Below, piece after piece: positions 49,689-58,803 of a stretch of DNA of 64,000 nucleotides. The translations under genes and the position numbers were made by a program. The notes below the pieces were generated by a model. It did no database searches. It worked only from the letters and a program-made list of their open reading frames with translations, and was not told the origin of the DNA. This DNA comes from Tidjanibacter sp. (GTDB taxonomy: Bacteria > Bacteroidota > Bacteroidia > Bacteroidales > Rikenellaceae): NCBI GenBank assembly GCA_017936605.1, contig JAGBFH010000018.1, forward strand, positions 62,001 to 126,000, in the 5' to 3' direction. Positions within the stretch are counted from its first letter, which is position 1. Each line of letters begins with the position of its first letter.

Positions 49689-50456
49689 CTAATTTCCGTT
49701 GAGCCACTCGAGGAACTCGCTCGTGCGGGCGCGGGAAACAAAGAGGTCATCGCGGCGGGCGCTGCGAAGTTGCACCTTCAGGCGCGAGCCGAAGTGCTTG
49801 GTAACCACCTGTATCTGTTCGAGCGATACGATGGAGGAGCGACCGATGCGGAAGAAGTGGCGGGGGTCGAGTTTGCACTCAACAGCGTCGAGCGACTCGT
49901 CGACAATGTATTCGCGGTTCTCGTCGGTCACAAGGAAAGTAGTCTTATTTTCGGAGTAGAAGTATGCGATATTTTCAACCTTGATGAGGATGATTTTGTC
50001 GCCCACCTTGACCAGAAAGCGGTCCTTGTAGCCCCCCTGTGGCGCAAAGAGTGCTGCCAGCTGATTGTAGTCCAGCGAGGGTGCCGCAGTGGTGGGGGCG
50101 GCAAGTGTGCGATAGTGGTTTATGGCGTTGCGAAGTGCCTCACCATCAATGGGTTTCAGTAGGTAGTCCACCGAGTGAATCTTGAACGCATCGAGGGCGT
50201 AGTTGTCGTAGGCGGTGGTGATGATTATGCGCCCCTTGACGCTCACGCTCTTGAAGATGTCGAAGCAGAGGCCGTCGCTCAGTTGCACATCCATAAAGAT
50301 GAGGTCCACGCCCTCGGGGTGGGTGTTGAACCACTCGATAGCCTCGCCCACAGAGCCTAAGGCCCCCACGACTTCGAGGTCGGGAGCGATGGCCGCGAGG
50401 GCTCGTTGGAGGTTGAGTCTGGAGGGTATTTCGTCCTCAATGATAAGGATTCTCAT
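49689..50456 (-). CDS. LytTR-family response regulator
   Basis: The 255 residues are a receiver domain with acidic pair E7/D8 and phosphoacceptor D56 (IFMDVQLSDG), a linker, and a LytTR DNA-binding domain (about 150-250: DRFLVKVGDKIILIKVENIAYFYSE, HFFRIGRSSIVSLEQI). Its start overlaps the kinase stop by 4 bp (ATGA). Such regulators bind pairs of short direct repeats. A candidate pair lies in the spacer upstream of the operon and of the starch genes (51922-51949). Confidence 0.93.
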   Translation of the reverse strand: MRILIIEDEIPSRLNLQRALAAIAPDLEVVGALGSVGEAIEWFNTHPEGVDLIFMDVQLSDGLCFDIFKSVSVKGRIIITTAYDNYALDAFKIHSVDYLLKPIDGEALRNAINHYRTLAAPTTAAPSLDYNQLAALFAPQGGYKDRFLVKVGDKIILIKVENIAYFYSENKTTFLVTDENREYIVDESLDAVECKLDPRHFFRIGRSSIVSLEQIQVVTKHFGSRLKVQLRSARRDDLFVSRARTSEFLEWLNGN

Positions 50457-51454
50457 AGTAGCGGAAATTTAACGGTGAAGAGTTCTTTGGTTTCGATGAC
50501 CTCGACCCTCTCGCCCGAGAGTTCTTTGTACTGGGTGCGGAGGTTTTTCAGGCCGAAACCGTTTGATTCAGAAGGTGTTTGTTTTGGGTTTATGTTGTTG
50601 GTAACCACAACTTTGCCGTTTTCGCAGAAGATGTCGATGCGCAGTTTCTGGGTGGGCGACACGCTGTTGTGTTTGAAGGCGTTTTCGACCAACACCTGGA
50701 GCGAGCAGGGCACAACTCGGCGGCTTAGAGCCTGGCTCGGGAGGTCAATGGTGACCTCGAAACTATCCAGAAAACGCTCCCTCATAATGTCTATATAGAG
50801 CCTAAGGAAGTCGACCTCTTTGGAGAGTTCTATGGTGTCATACTCCTCCTGCTTGAGCAGGTAGCGGTAGATGTTTGCGAGTTTTTTGATGTAGTCGCTG
50901 GCGCGCTCGGTCTGCTGCTCCTGCACGAGGTAATCGAGAATCGAGAGGCTGTTGAAGAGGAAGTGGGGGTTGAGTTGTCGTTTGAGCTGGCTATACTGAT
51001 ACTGCGTTCTCTCGCTCTTGGCCAGCACATTGGAGACATACTGTCGGGAGCTGCGGAACCACAACCAGAGGTGGATTATCACCAGCAGTATGGCCGAGAA
51101 GATGAGCGACGAGAAGAGCAGCGAGTACCACACTACACTACCCACCTGACAGCCCGCTTTGGAGGTTGCCACAAGGGTCGAAATGGTGGTGCCAATAATG
51201 AGCACAACGCCCCACACAAGCACCTTCACCACGGGCGACTTCAGCCGCTTCTGTAGGCGGTAGGCAATGTAGCTGCAAAGTATTGTGCTACAGAGTGTAA
51301 GCGGCAAGTTCAGGGGGTCCATAAGAATCATTCCGAGCGCGTCGAAAAGGTCCACGCCGCCCTGTGCGCCAAAGAGCGCATAGATGTTCACAAGCCCAAT
51401 TCTCAGTAGTAAAATAGCGATGATGACCGCCACAATTCTCAGCACCTCTTTCAT
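50453..51454 (-). CDS. LytS-type sensor histidine kinase
   Basis: A 333-residue kinase with four membrane helices (about 7-25, 45-65, 77-97, 108-133), no large extracytoplasmic domain, and the LytS/YehU-type phosphoacceptor region RQLNPHFLFNSLSILDYL (H164). It has an ATPase with VENAFKHN and NGFGLKNLRTQY motifs. I start it at the ATG at 51452-51454; an extension of 21 codons (MGHHPHRRKA) overlaps the preceding gene and is unlike a membrane start. It is in one operon with the LytTR regulator and a small membrane protein. Confidence 0.92.
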   Translation of the reverse strand: MKEVLRIVAVIIAILLLRIGLVNIYALFGAQGGVDLFDALGMILMDPLNLPLTLCSTILCSYIAYRLQKRLKSPVVKVLVWGVVLIIGTTISTLVATSKAGCQVGSVVWYSLLFSSLIFSAILLVIIHLWLWFRSSRQYVSNVLAKSERTQYQYSQLKRQLNPHFLFNSLSILDYLVQEQQTERASDYIKKLANIYRYLLKQEEYDTIELSKEVDFLRLYIDIMRERFLDSFEVTIDLPSQALSRRVVPCSLQVLVENAFKHNSVSPTQKLRIDIFCENGKVVVTNNINPKQTPSESNGFGLKNLRTQYKELSGERVEVIETKELFTVKFPLL

Positions 51455-51480
51455 TCTCTTTCGGGGTTGTTGAGGGGTGC

Positions 51481-51834
51481 TTATTTGCGCCTTGCGGCGA
51501 TGAGGGTGGTGGCCCAACCCATAATTTCGGTCACAACGAAGGTGGTAATCTCATTGGAGTAGTTGATGAGCCACCCCACACCCGAGCCGGTGAGCAGATT
51601 GCCGCCGAGGGTGCCGAGGTAGAAGCCTGCAAAGCAGCACAGCGCAGCCAAGGCTGCCGACACCTCCAGAGGGAGTCGGTAGAGTTGTGTCACAACCACA
51701 ATCATTGAGATGGTGAGCAGCGAGAGCAGTATCTCGTCATTTAGTCCAAAGTGAGCCATAGCCCACGAGGAGAGCGTGTGTGCCACGGCGAAGAGGTGAA
51801 TCACCCAGCTGCATTTGGTTAATCGAGCATCCAT
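51481..51834 (-). CDS. Small membrane protein, unknown function, in the LytTR operon
   Basis: A 117-residue protein with three or four hydrophobic segments (VIHLFAVAHTLSSWAMAHFG, SLLTISMIVVVTQLY, SAALAALCCFAGFYLGTLGG, TTFVVTEIMGWATTLIA). It lies 26 bp upstream of the histidine kinase and is probably co-transcribed from the -7 box TATCTTTG at 51864-51871. I recognise no family. Its position suggests an accessory of the kinase, for example a sensor subunit, but this is a guess. Confidence 0.65.
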   Translation of the reverse strand: MDARLTKCSWVIHLFAVAHTLSSWAMAHFGLNDEILLSLLTISMIVVVTQLYRLPLEVSAALAALCCFAGFYLGTLGGNLLTGSGVGWLINYSNEITTFVVTEIMGWATTLIAARRK

Positions 51835-51863
51835 TTTCGGTTTTTGAGTTGGTTTTAGGATTC

Positions 51864-51949
51864 CAAAGATAAGCCTTTTTTGCGGGAAAACAAGGAGAGT
51901 TCGTAGGATTTTTTTCTCGCTTCGTCATTAAAAATCCGCCATTCGTCAA
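51864..51949. promoter_or_regulatory. Promoter of the LytTR operon and candidate LytTR direct repeats
   Basis: TATCTTTG on the minus strand (51864-51871) serves the small membrane protein and kinase. Upstream of it two TTCGTCA heptamers lie at 51922-51928 and 51943-51949, 21 bp apart. LytTR proteins bind direct repeats about two helical turns apart. The repeats also lie about 165 bp before the starch MFS gene. Confidence 0.45.
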
Positions 51950-52113
51950 AAAATATGTGTGGATTTGGGCAGAAAAAGTTAACTTGCAGAGTTTTATATT
52001 AAAAATAGGTGTGACGCACGGGCGCACACGAGGGCCCAAGGGCTCTTCGGAGTGGGCCAAACAGTACCCCGAAAACAACAAAAACAACAAACAAATAAAC
52101 ACACAAAAAGAGT

Positions 52114-53469
52114 ATGAGTAACAAAAGAAACCTCTCGTTTTGGCAGATGTGGAATCTGAGCTTCGGCTTCTTCGGCGTTCAGATTGCCTACGCACTCCAG
52201 AGTGCCAACATCAGCCGCATCTTCGCAACTCTCGGTGCTGACCCCCACACCCTGAGCTTCTTCTGGGTACTGCCCCCTCTTATGGGTATGATTGTTCAGC
52301 CCATCGTGGGTGCTATGAGCGACAAGACCTGGTGCCGTCTGGGCCGTCGCAAACCCTACCTCTATGTAGGCTCCATTGTGGCCGTTATCGTTATGGCGCT
52401 TCTGCCCAACTCGGGTAGCTTCAACCTCACCGTCAAGGCCGCACTCGGCTTCGGAGCAGTGATGCTGATGCTCTTGGACACCTCCATCAATATGGCTATG
52501 CAGCCCTTCAAGATGATGGTGGGCGATATGGTCAACGAGGAGCAGAAGACCAAGGCCTACTCGATTCAGAGTCTGCTCTGCAACGCAGGCTCGCTCGTGG
52601 GCTACCTCTTCCCCTACTTCTTCACCTGGATTGGTATCAAGAACACCGCACCCGAGGGTATGATTCCCCCTTCGGTAACCTGGTCGTTCTACATCGGCGC
52701 CGCCATCCTCATCCTCTGCGTTCTCTTCACCGGTGTGAAGGTTAAGGAGATGAACCCCGAGGAGTATGCCGAGTTCCACGGCATCGAGCCCGCCAAGAAG
52801 GAGGAGAAGAAGGAGAAGACCAACATTTTCAAACTGTTGGTGAAGGCTCCTGCTGCTTTCTGGCAGATTGGCCTCGTGCAGTTCTTCTGCTGGTTTGCAT
52901 TCCTCTATATGTGGAACAACACCACGGGTGCTATCGCCGAGGGCGTTTGGGGCACCGTGGATACCAACTCGCAGGCATTCCAGGATGCAGGTGACTGGAC
53001 CGGCGTTCTGTTTGCCGTTCAGGCCGTGGGCTCCATTCTCTGGGCACTCGTTCTTCCCCTGTTCCGCAACGAGAAGTTTGGCTACTCGATAAGCCTTCTG
53101 CTGGGTGCTGCCGGTTTCATCTCGACCTACTTCATCACAAACCAGTATATGCTCTTCATCTCGTTCTTGCTCATCGGTTGCGCTTGGGCTGCAATGTTGG
53201 CTATGCCCTTTGCAATGCTCACCAACTCCCTCTCGGGCAAGTCGATGGGTACCTACCTGGGCCTCTTCAACTGCACCATCTGTCTGCCTCAGATTGTGGC
53301 AGCACTCGTTGGTGGCTTCCTGCTGAAGACCTTTGGTGGCGAGCTGGTGGCCGTTGGTGACAAGATGGTACAGAGTGGTCAGGGCGTGATGCTCGTGATT
53401 GCCGGTATTTCGCTGATTCTCGGCGCCATTGCCGTATTCGGTATCAAGACCAAAAAGGTGGCAAAATAG
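52114..53469 (+). CDS. MFS sugar transporter (GPH/SLC45-like)
   Basis: A 451-residue, 12-helix carrier that opens SFWQMWNLSFGFFGVQIAYALQSANISRI and contains GAMSDKTWCRLGRRKPYLYVG, the typical loop 2-3 of the glycoside-proton family. Further markers are SLVGYLFPYFFTW and MPFAMLTNSLSGKSMGTYLGLFN. It is first in a same-strand run with a surface amylase, a SusA-like enzyme and a glucanotransferase, so it most likely brings maltose or maltodextrins from periplasm to cytosol. Substrate is inferred from context. Confidence 0.9.
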   Translation: MSNKRNLSFWQMWNLSFGFFGVQIAYALQSANISRIFATLGADPHTLSFFWVLPPLMGMIVQPIVGAMSDKTWCRLGRRKPYLYVGSIVAVIVMALLPNSGSFNLTVKAALGFGAVMLMLLDTSINMAMQPFKMMVGDMVNEEQKTKAYSIQSLLCNAGSLVGYLFPYFFTWIGIKNTAPEGMIPPSVTWSFYIGAAILILCVLFTGVKVKEMNPEEYAEFHGIEPAKKEEKKEKTNIFKLLVKAPAAFWQIGLVQFFCWFAFLYMWNNTTGAIAEGVWGTVDTNSQAFQDAGDWTGVLFAVQAVGSILWALVLPLFRNEKFGYSISLLLGAAGFISTYFITNQYMLFISFLLIGCAWAAMLAMPFAMLTNSLSGKSMGTYLGLFNCTICLPQIVAALVGGFLLKTFGGELVAVGDKMVQSGQGVMLVIAGISLILGAIAVFGIKTKKVAK

Positions 53470-53495
53470 ATTTATTAACTAAATACAACCGTACT

Positions 53496-56400
53496 ATGAA
53501 ACGCACTTTTATTAGCACGATTAAATTTTTGAGCATTGCAATGCTGGCCGTTGCAACGCTTATGGTGGGTTGCAAGGATGTACCCGAGCCCGTAGACCCC
53601 GGCACCGAGGACCCCGAACAGAAACCCAACCCCGAGGTGGTTATCCCCGACATCTCGCAGATTGACCCCACGGCCGTTTGGCCTCTCATCTCGACCATTC
53701 CTTCGTTCGTGGCACCCGACGCAACCGACAACATCGTAGTTGTTGTGAATGTTGCCGAGAGCTCGGTGGAGGAGGGCGAGCAGTTGTGGGCCCACACAGG
53801 CGTTATCACCGACAAGAGTACCGGTGGCTCCGACTGGAAGTATGTTAAGCATGAGTGGACCGAGAACTCGGCCGAGTGCCAGCTGACCCACGTGGGTGGC
53901 ACCATCTATGCGATGACCATCGCAGGTGGCCCCCGCGCTTTCTACGCTGTGCCCGAGGGCGAGGAGATTCTCCAGATGGCCTTCGTGTTCCGCAACGCCG
54001 ACGGCACCAAGGAGGTCAAGAACAACGGTCAGGATATCTATGTTGACCTTGTTCCTGCCGACCAGCTCGTTGTGAAGATGTTGGCCCCCGCTCACGGCAC
54101 CATCTATCCCATTGGTGCAGAGGTGGATGTTGTGGCCGTTTCGCAGAACGCCAAGACCCTCACCCTCACCCTCAATGGTGGTGAAATCAAGAGCGTCGAG
54201 GGCAACAAGGTGACCTACACCCACACCGTTGCCGCTGGTGGCGATATGGTTTTCGAGGCTACCGCGACTGCCGAGGATGGCTCCACTGCCAAGGCTTCCG
54301 TGACCGCTGCCGCTCTGAAGGATACCGAGGAGCGCACCCGCCCCGCTGGTGCAAAAGATGGTGTGACCGTTAGTGGCACCGAGGCAACCGTTGTTCTCTT
54401 TGCCCCCGGTAAGGAGCAGGTTGTCCTCTTGGGCGACTTCAATAAATTTGCCCCCTCGAACGACTATGTGATGTACAAGGATGGCGACTACTTCTGGACC
54501 ACCGTGAGCGGTCTGAAGGCCGAGACCGAGTATGCCTACCAGTTCCTGGTGGACGGCAAGGTGAAGGTGGGTGACCCCTACTGCGAGAAGGTGCTCGACC
54601 CCTGGAACGACCAGTGGATTGAGCCTACCGTATATCCCAACCTCAAGCCCTATCCTACCCAGACCACCGAGATGGTTTCGGTATTCTCCACCTCGACCAA
54701 GGAGTACAACTGGCAGGTTACGAGCTTCGACCGCCCCGACAAGAACTCCCTGGCAATTTATGAGCTTCTGCTTCGTGACTTCACCCCCGAGGGCTCGGTG
54801 AAGGCTGCCACTGCCAAACTCGACTATCTGGCAGACCTCGGCATCAACGCCATTGAGCTTATGCCCATTCAGGAGTTCGACGGCAACAACTCGTGGGGCT
54901 ACAACCCCTGCTTCTACTTCGCCCCCGATAAGGCCTACGGTACTGAGGATGACTACAAGGAGTTTATTGACGAGTGCCACAAGAGGGGCATCGCCGTTAT
55001 TCTGGATATCGTTCTGAACCACGCAACGGGTCAGTTCCCCTGGATGAGGATGTGGAGCGACGACGGTAGCTATCCCAACGCCCAGAACCCCTTCTTCAAT
55101 GTGAAGGCTAAACACCCCTTCAATGTCTATAACGACCTTAACCACGACTTCCACAAGACTCGCTCCTACTTCAGCGATATGCTCCAGTTCTGGCTCACCG
55201 AGTACAAGGTGGATGGTTTCCGCTTCGACCTTGCAAAGGGTATCACCCAGACCAACTCGGGTGAGGACGATGGTCGCTGCCGCAACTACGACAGCAACCG
55301 CGTGGGTCACCTGAAATACTACTACGACGCTATGCAGCAGGCAAGCGAGGGTAGCTATATGATTCTTGAGTACTTCGTGTGCGACCAGGAGGAGAACGAG
55401 ATGGCCAACTATGGCGCTCTGCCCTGGCGTAACTCCATCGGCGGCTATCAGGAGACCGTTATGGGTTGGACCGGCAACGGCAAGAGCTACTTCGGCAGCG
55501 CCTATGCCAACAACCGCGTGAGCTATATGGAGAGCCACGACGAGGAGAGGGTGGCCTACAAGGCTCTGACCTACGGTGGTGCCGGTGTGAAGGATTGGGC
55601 CAACCTGACCAATCGTCTGCAGGCCGCTCTGGCTTTCCACTTCCTGACCCCCTATCCCAAGATGATGTGGCAGGGTGGCGAGCTTGGCGACGATAGGGAG
55701 CTCACCGAGAGTGGTCGTACCGATCCCAAGCCCTTCCGCTGGGAGGACCTCTCCGACCCCTACCGCAAAGAGCTCTACGATGCAGCAAGCAAGATTATCT
55801 CGTTCCGTACCGACCACCCCGAGCTCTATGGCGACGGTGCCTCCAATAGCCTCACCAGCTACCACGTGAACGATGCCGATATGGGTGGCAAACACCTTGT
55901 CTACTCGGTTGGTAACAGCGCCGTGGTTGTTGCTGCCAACTTCCTCTGCGAGGGCGAGAACCCCTCGACCCCCGGTACGGGTGGTGGTAGCGTGGGCGGC
56001 TCGCTCGTCTATACCGACCCCAGCGTCGTGAGCGCCAAGACTACCGAGGATGTTGTTGTCTACCTGAACCTTGCAGGTACCGCAATGGCGGGCTACACGG
56101 GCGACCTCTGGGCCCACACCGGCGTGGTGACCAACAAGAGCGTGGACGATACCGACTGGAAATATGTTAAGCACGACTGGACCGAGAATGAGGCCGACTG
56201 CAAGCTGACCAACCGTGGCGGCGACCTCTGGAGCCTCACCATCACCGGTGGTCCTCGCGCTTTCTATGGCGTGCCCACCTCGGAGACTCCCCAGAAGATG
56301 GCCTTCGTATTCCGCAACGCCGATGGTACCAAGGAGATTAAGGACAACGGTGCCGACATTCTGATTCCTCTGTCGAGCATCACCATCTACACCGACCCCG

Positions 56401-56930
56401 CAACCGTCTACAACGACACCACCGAGGATGTTACCCTCTATGTTGACGCTACCGGTACCGCAATGGCGGGCTTTAGCGGCGATATGTATGCCCACACCGG
56501 CGTGCTGACCGACAAGAGCGCAACCAGTGCCGACTGGAGGTATGTGAAGTATGAGTGGACCGTCAACTCGCCCGAGTGCAAGATGACCAAGGTGGAGGGC
56601 AACCTCTGGAAACTCGTCATCAAGGGTGGTCCTCGCGCCTTCTACGGTGTGCCCGCGGCTGAGACCATCAAGAAGATGGCCTTCGTATTCCGTTCGGCAG
56701 ACGGCACCAAGGAGCTCAAGGACAACGGCAACGACATCTTTGTGGCCGTTCAGGGCAACCGCGCAGCTGGCGTTATGGCCAAGGCAGCTACCCCCACCGA
56801 GTTCACCATTGCCGTTCCCAACGGTGCTTACACCAACCTCATCACTGGCCAGAAGGAGAACATCACCAACGGCTACTATAATGTGTCGCTCCTGCCCCAC
56901 GAGTATGTTGTTCTTGTGAAAGGTAACTAA
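53496..56930 (+). CDS. Surface alpha-amylase lipoprotein (GH13) with three repeated flanking modules
   Basis: The 1144 residues begin with a lipoprotein signal (LMVGCKDVPEPVDPG, C26) followed by an acidic/Pro linker, consistent with surface display like SusG. A module of about 105 residues (about 80-190; EQLWAHTGVITDKS, WKYVKHEWTENS, GGPRAFYAVP, MAFVFRNADGTKE) occurs again twice at the C-terminus (about 850-960 and 965-1070). Between lie an immunoglobulin-like domain, a CBM48-like domain (VVLFAPGKEQVVLLGDFNKF) and the GH13 barrel. The catalytic motifs are DIVLNHA (near 503), GFRFDLAKG (Asp near 577), LEYF (Glu near 624) and ESHDEE (near 679). The modules probably bind starch. Confidence 0.92.
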   Translation: MKRTFISTIKFLSIAMLAVATLMVGCKDVPEPVDPGTEDPEQKPNPEVVIPDISQIDPTAVWPLISTIPSFVAPDATDNIVVVVNVAESSVEEGEQLWAHTGVITDKSTGGSDWKYVKHEWTENSAECQLTHVGGTIYAMTIAGGPRAFYAVPEGEEILQMAFVFRNADGTKEVKNNGQDIYVDLVPADQLVVKMLAPAHGTIYPIGAEVDVVAVSQNAKTLTLTLNGGEIKSVEGNKVTYTHTVAAGGDMVFEATATAEDGSTAKASVTAAALKDTEERTRPAGAKDGVTVSGTEATVVLFAPGKEQVVLLGDFNKFAPSNDYVMYKDGDYFWTTVSGLKAETEYAYQFLVDGKVKVGDPYCEKVLDPWNDQWIEPTVYPNLKPYPTQTTEMVSVFSTSTKEYNWQVTSFDRPDKNSLAIYELLLRDFTPEGSVKAATAKLDYLADLGINAIELMPIQEFDGNNSWGYNPCFYFAPDKAYGTEDDYKEFIDECHKRGIAVILDIVLNHATGQFPWMRMWSDDGSYPNAQNPFFNVKAKHPFNVYNDLNHDFHKTRSYFSDMLQFWLTEYKVDGFRFDLAKGITQTNSGEDDGRCRNYDSNRVGHLKYYYDAMQQASEGSYMILEYFVCDQEENEMANYGALPWRNSIGGYQETVMGWTGNGKSYFGSAYANNRVSYMESHDEERVAYKALTYGGAGVKDWANLTNRLQAALAFHFLTPYPKMMWQGGELGDDRELTESGRTDPKPFRWEDLSDPYRKELYDAASKIISFRTDHPELYGDGASNSLTSYHVNDADMGGKHLVYSVGNSAVVVAANFLCEGENPSTPGTGGGSVGGSLVYTDPSVVSAKTTEDVVVYLNLAGTAMAGYTGDLWAHTGVVTNKSVDDTDWKYVKHDWTENEADCKLTNRGGDLWSLTITGGPRAFYGVPTSETPQKMAFVFRNADGTKEIKDNGADILIPLSSITIYTDPATVYNDTTEDVTLYVDATGTAMAGFSGDMYAHTGVLTDKSATSADWRYVKYEWTVNSPECKMTKVEGNLWKLVIKGGPRAFYGVPAAETIKKMAFVFRSADGTKELKDNGNDIFVAVQGNRAAGVMAKAATPTEFTIAVPNGAYTNLITGQKENITNGYYNVSLLPHEYVVLVKGN

Positions 56931-56944
56931 TTGAAAGACAATCA

Positions 56945-58786
56945 ATGATGAAGAAAATATCATTAGCGATAATGGCTACTCTCTGTGCGCTCCTTGTGAG
57001 CGCACAGAAGGTGGACCGCGTAGAGCCCCTCTCGTGGTTTACCGATATGAAGACCCCTCTTCAGCTGATGCTCCACGGCGATAATATCGCAGGCTCTACG
57101 GTGTCGGTTGAGGGCGAGGGCCTTGTGCTCAAGCGCACCATCACGACCGACAACCCCAACTACCTCTTCCTCGATATGGATGTGGTGGCTGCGGGCGACT
57201 GGAAGGTGACCCTCACCAAGGATGGCGTGAGCGAGAGCTTTGTCTACCACATTGACACCCGTCGCGAGGGCTCGGCCGAGAGGGAGAGCTTCTCGTCGAA
57301 GGATGTGGTCTACCTGATTATGCCCGATAGGTTTGCCAATGGCGACCCCTCGAACGACACCCTCGAGGAGTGCGTAGAGCCCTGCAACCGCAAGGAGCCC
57401 TTTGGCCGCCACGGTGGTGATATTCAGGGCATTATCGACCACCTCGACTACCTTGCCGACCTGGGCGTAACGGCCATCTGGAGCACCCCCCTCACACTCG
57501 ACAACGAGGGCTTTGCCTCCTATCACGGCTACTCCTGCTCGGACTACTATCACATCGACCCCCGTTATGGCTCCAATGAGCTCTACAAGGAGTTGGTTGC
57601 CAAGGCCCACGAGAAGGGTATCAAGTTTATCTTCGATGTGGTTACAAACCACTGCGGTACGGCTCACTGGTGGGCAGGCGACTACCCCTCGAGCGACTGG
57701 GTGAACAATGTTGAGAACCCCCTCATCTCCAACCACGGCTGGATGATGCAGTCCGACCCCGTAAACCGCTCCACCAGGGACCATAAGATGATGGAGGAGG
57801 GTTGGTTCGACTACTCGATGCCCGATATGAACTTGGAGAATCCTCTGGTGTTCAACTACTTCCGTCAGCTCTACTGCTGGTGGATTGAGTGGGCCGACCT
57901 GGATGGTCTGCGCGTGGACACCTTCCCCTACAACGAGAAGTGGGCTATGGCTCGTTGGACCCGCTCGATTCTCGAGGAGTACCCCAATCTGAACATCGTG
58001 GGCGAGTGCTGGAACGCTGTTCCTGCCATTTGCGCCTACTGGGAGGGCGACAGCAACAACCGCGACGGCTACTCGAGTGGTCTGCCTTCGGTTATGGACT
58101 TCCCCCTGCAGGAGAAGATTTCGCAGGGCCTCAGCCACCAGCCCGACGGCTGGATGTGGGGTGGTCACGGCGTCTATACCACGCTCGTTCAGGACTTCCT
58201 CTATGGCGACCCCAATACGCTCCTCACATTCCTTGATAATCACGACATTGAGCGCTTTGCCGACACCATTGATGGCGACCTTGCGAAGTACAAAATCGGT
58301 ATGGCCATCATCGCCACTACCCGCGGCGTACCTCAGCTCCTGTATGGTACCGAGATTATGATGCGCTCGAGCGATATGAGGATGGGCCACGGCGGCTCGC
58401 GCAAGGATTTCGAGGGCGGCTGGCAGGGCGACAAGCGCAACAAGTTTACCGCCGAGGGCCGCACCGCCGACGAGCAGGCAGCCTTTGAGCACACCCGAAC
58501 ACTGTTGCGCTATCGCACCTCGGAGCCCGTGCTCCAGAGTGGCAAGCTCACCCAGTTCTATCGCACCGACAACCTCTATGTCTTCGCCCGCCACAACGAC
58601 GAGAAGGTCATCCTAACCATAACCAACTTTGCTAAAGAGGGTCGTAAGATGACTTGGAGCGACTACGCCGAGGTTATCCCCGAGGGTATGACTGGCCGCA
58701 GCATCCTCACCGGCCACAGCATCACCGCCACTGGTGAGCAGATGGTCGAGGGCTACGGTTGCGATGTTATCGAATTTGTTAAATAA
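56945..58786 (+). CDS. susA: SusA-like periplasmic neopullulanase/cyclomaltodextrinase (GH13)
   Basis: A 613-residue GH13 enzyme with a cleavable signal peptide (LAIMATLCALLVSAQ), an N-terminal beta domain (PLSWFTDMKTPLQLMLHGDN), and a barrel with VVYLIMPDRFANGDPSND, FDVVTNH (near 229), GLRVDTFPYNEKW (Asp near 323), VGECWN (Glu near 353) and LDNHDIER (near 430). It would trim imported maltooligosaccharides in the periplasm. It follows the surface amylase by 14 bp. The first codon may be either of two adjacent ATGs. Confidence 0.93.
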   Translation: MMKKISLAIMATLCALLVSAQKVDRVEPLSWFTDMKTPLQLMLHGDNIAGSTVSVEGEGLVLKRTITTDNPNYLFLDMDVVAAGDWKVTLTKDGVSESFVYHIDTRREGSAERESFSSKDVVYLIMPDRFANGDPSNDTLEECVEPCNRKEPFGRHGGDIQGIIDHLDYLADLGVTAIWSTPLTLDNEGFASYHGYSCSDYYHIDPRYGSNELYKELVAKAHEKGIKFIFDVVTNHCGTAHWWAGDYPSSDWVNNVENPLISNHGWMMQSDPVNRSTRDHKMMEEGWFDYSMPDMNLENPLVFNYFRQLYCWWIEWADLDGLRVDTFPYNEKWAMARWTRSILEEYPNLNIVGECWNAVPAICAYWEGDSNNRDGYSSGLPSVMDFPLQEKISQGLSHQPDGWMWGGHGVYTTLVQDFLYGDPNTLLTFLDNHDIERFADTIDGDLAKYKIGMAIIATTRGVPQLLYGTEIMMRSSDMRMGHGGSRKDFEGGWQGDKRNKFTAEGRTADEQAAFEHTRTLLRYRTSEPVLQSGKLTQFYRTDNLYVFARHNDEKVILTITNFAKEGRKMTWSDYAEVIPEGMTGRSILTGHSITATGEQMVEGYGCDVIEFVK

Positions 58787-58803
58787 CAGATATATACAGC
58801 AGA

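Noticed and set aside
53475..56963. A 1162-codon open frame antisense to the surface amylase gene
   Set aside because: It is a shadow of the GC-rich codon pattern (GAG/GGC/ACC read backwards gives few stops). It is rich in Val/Gly/His/Leu without domains, and the sense strand has clear GH13 motifs.
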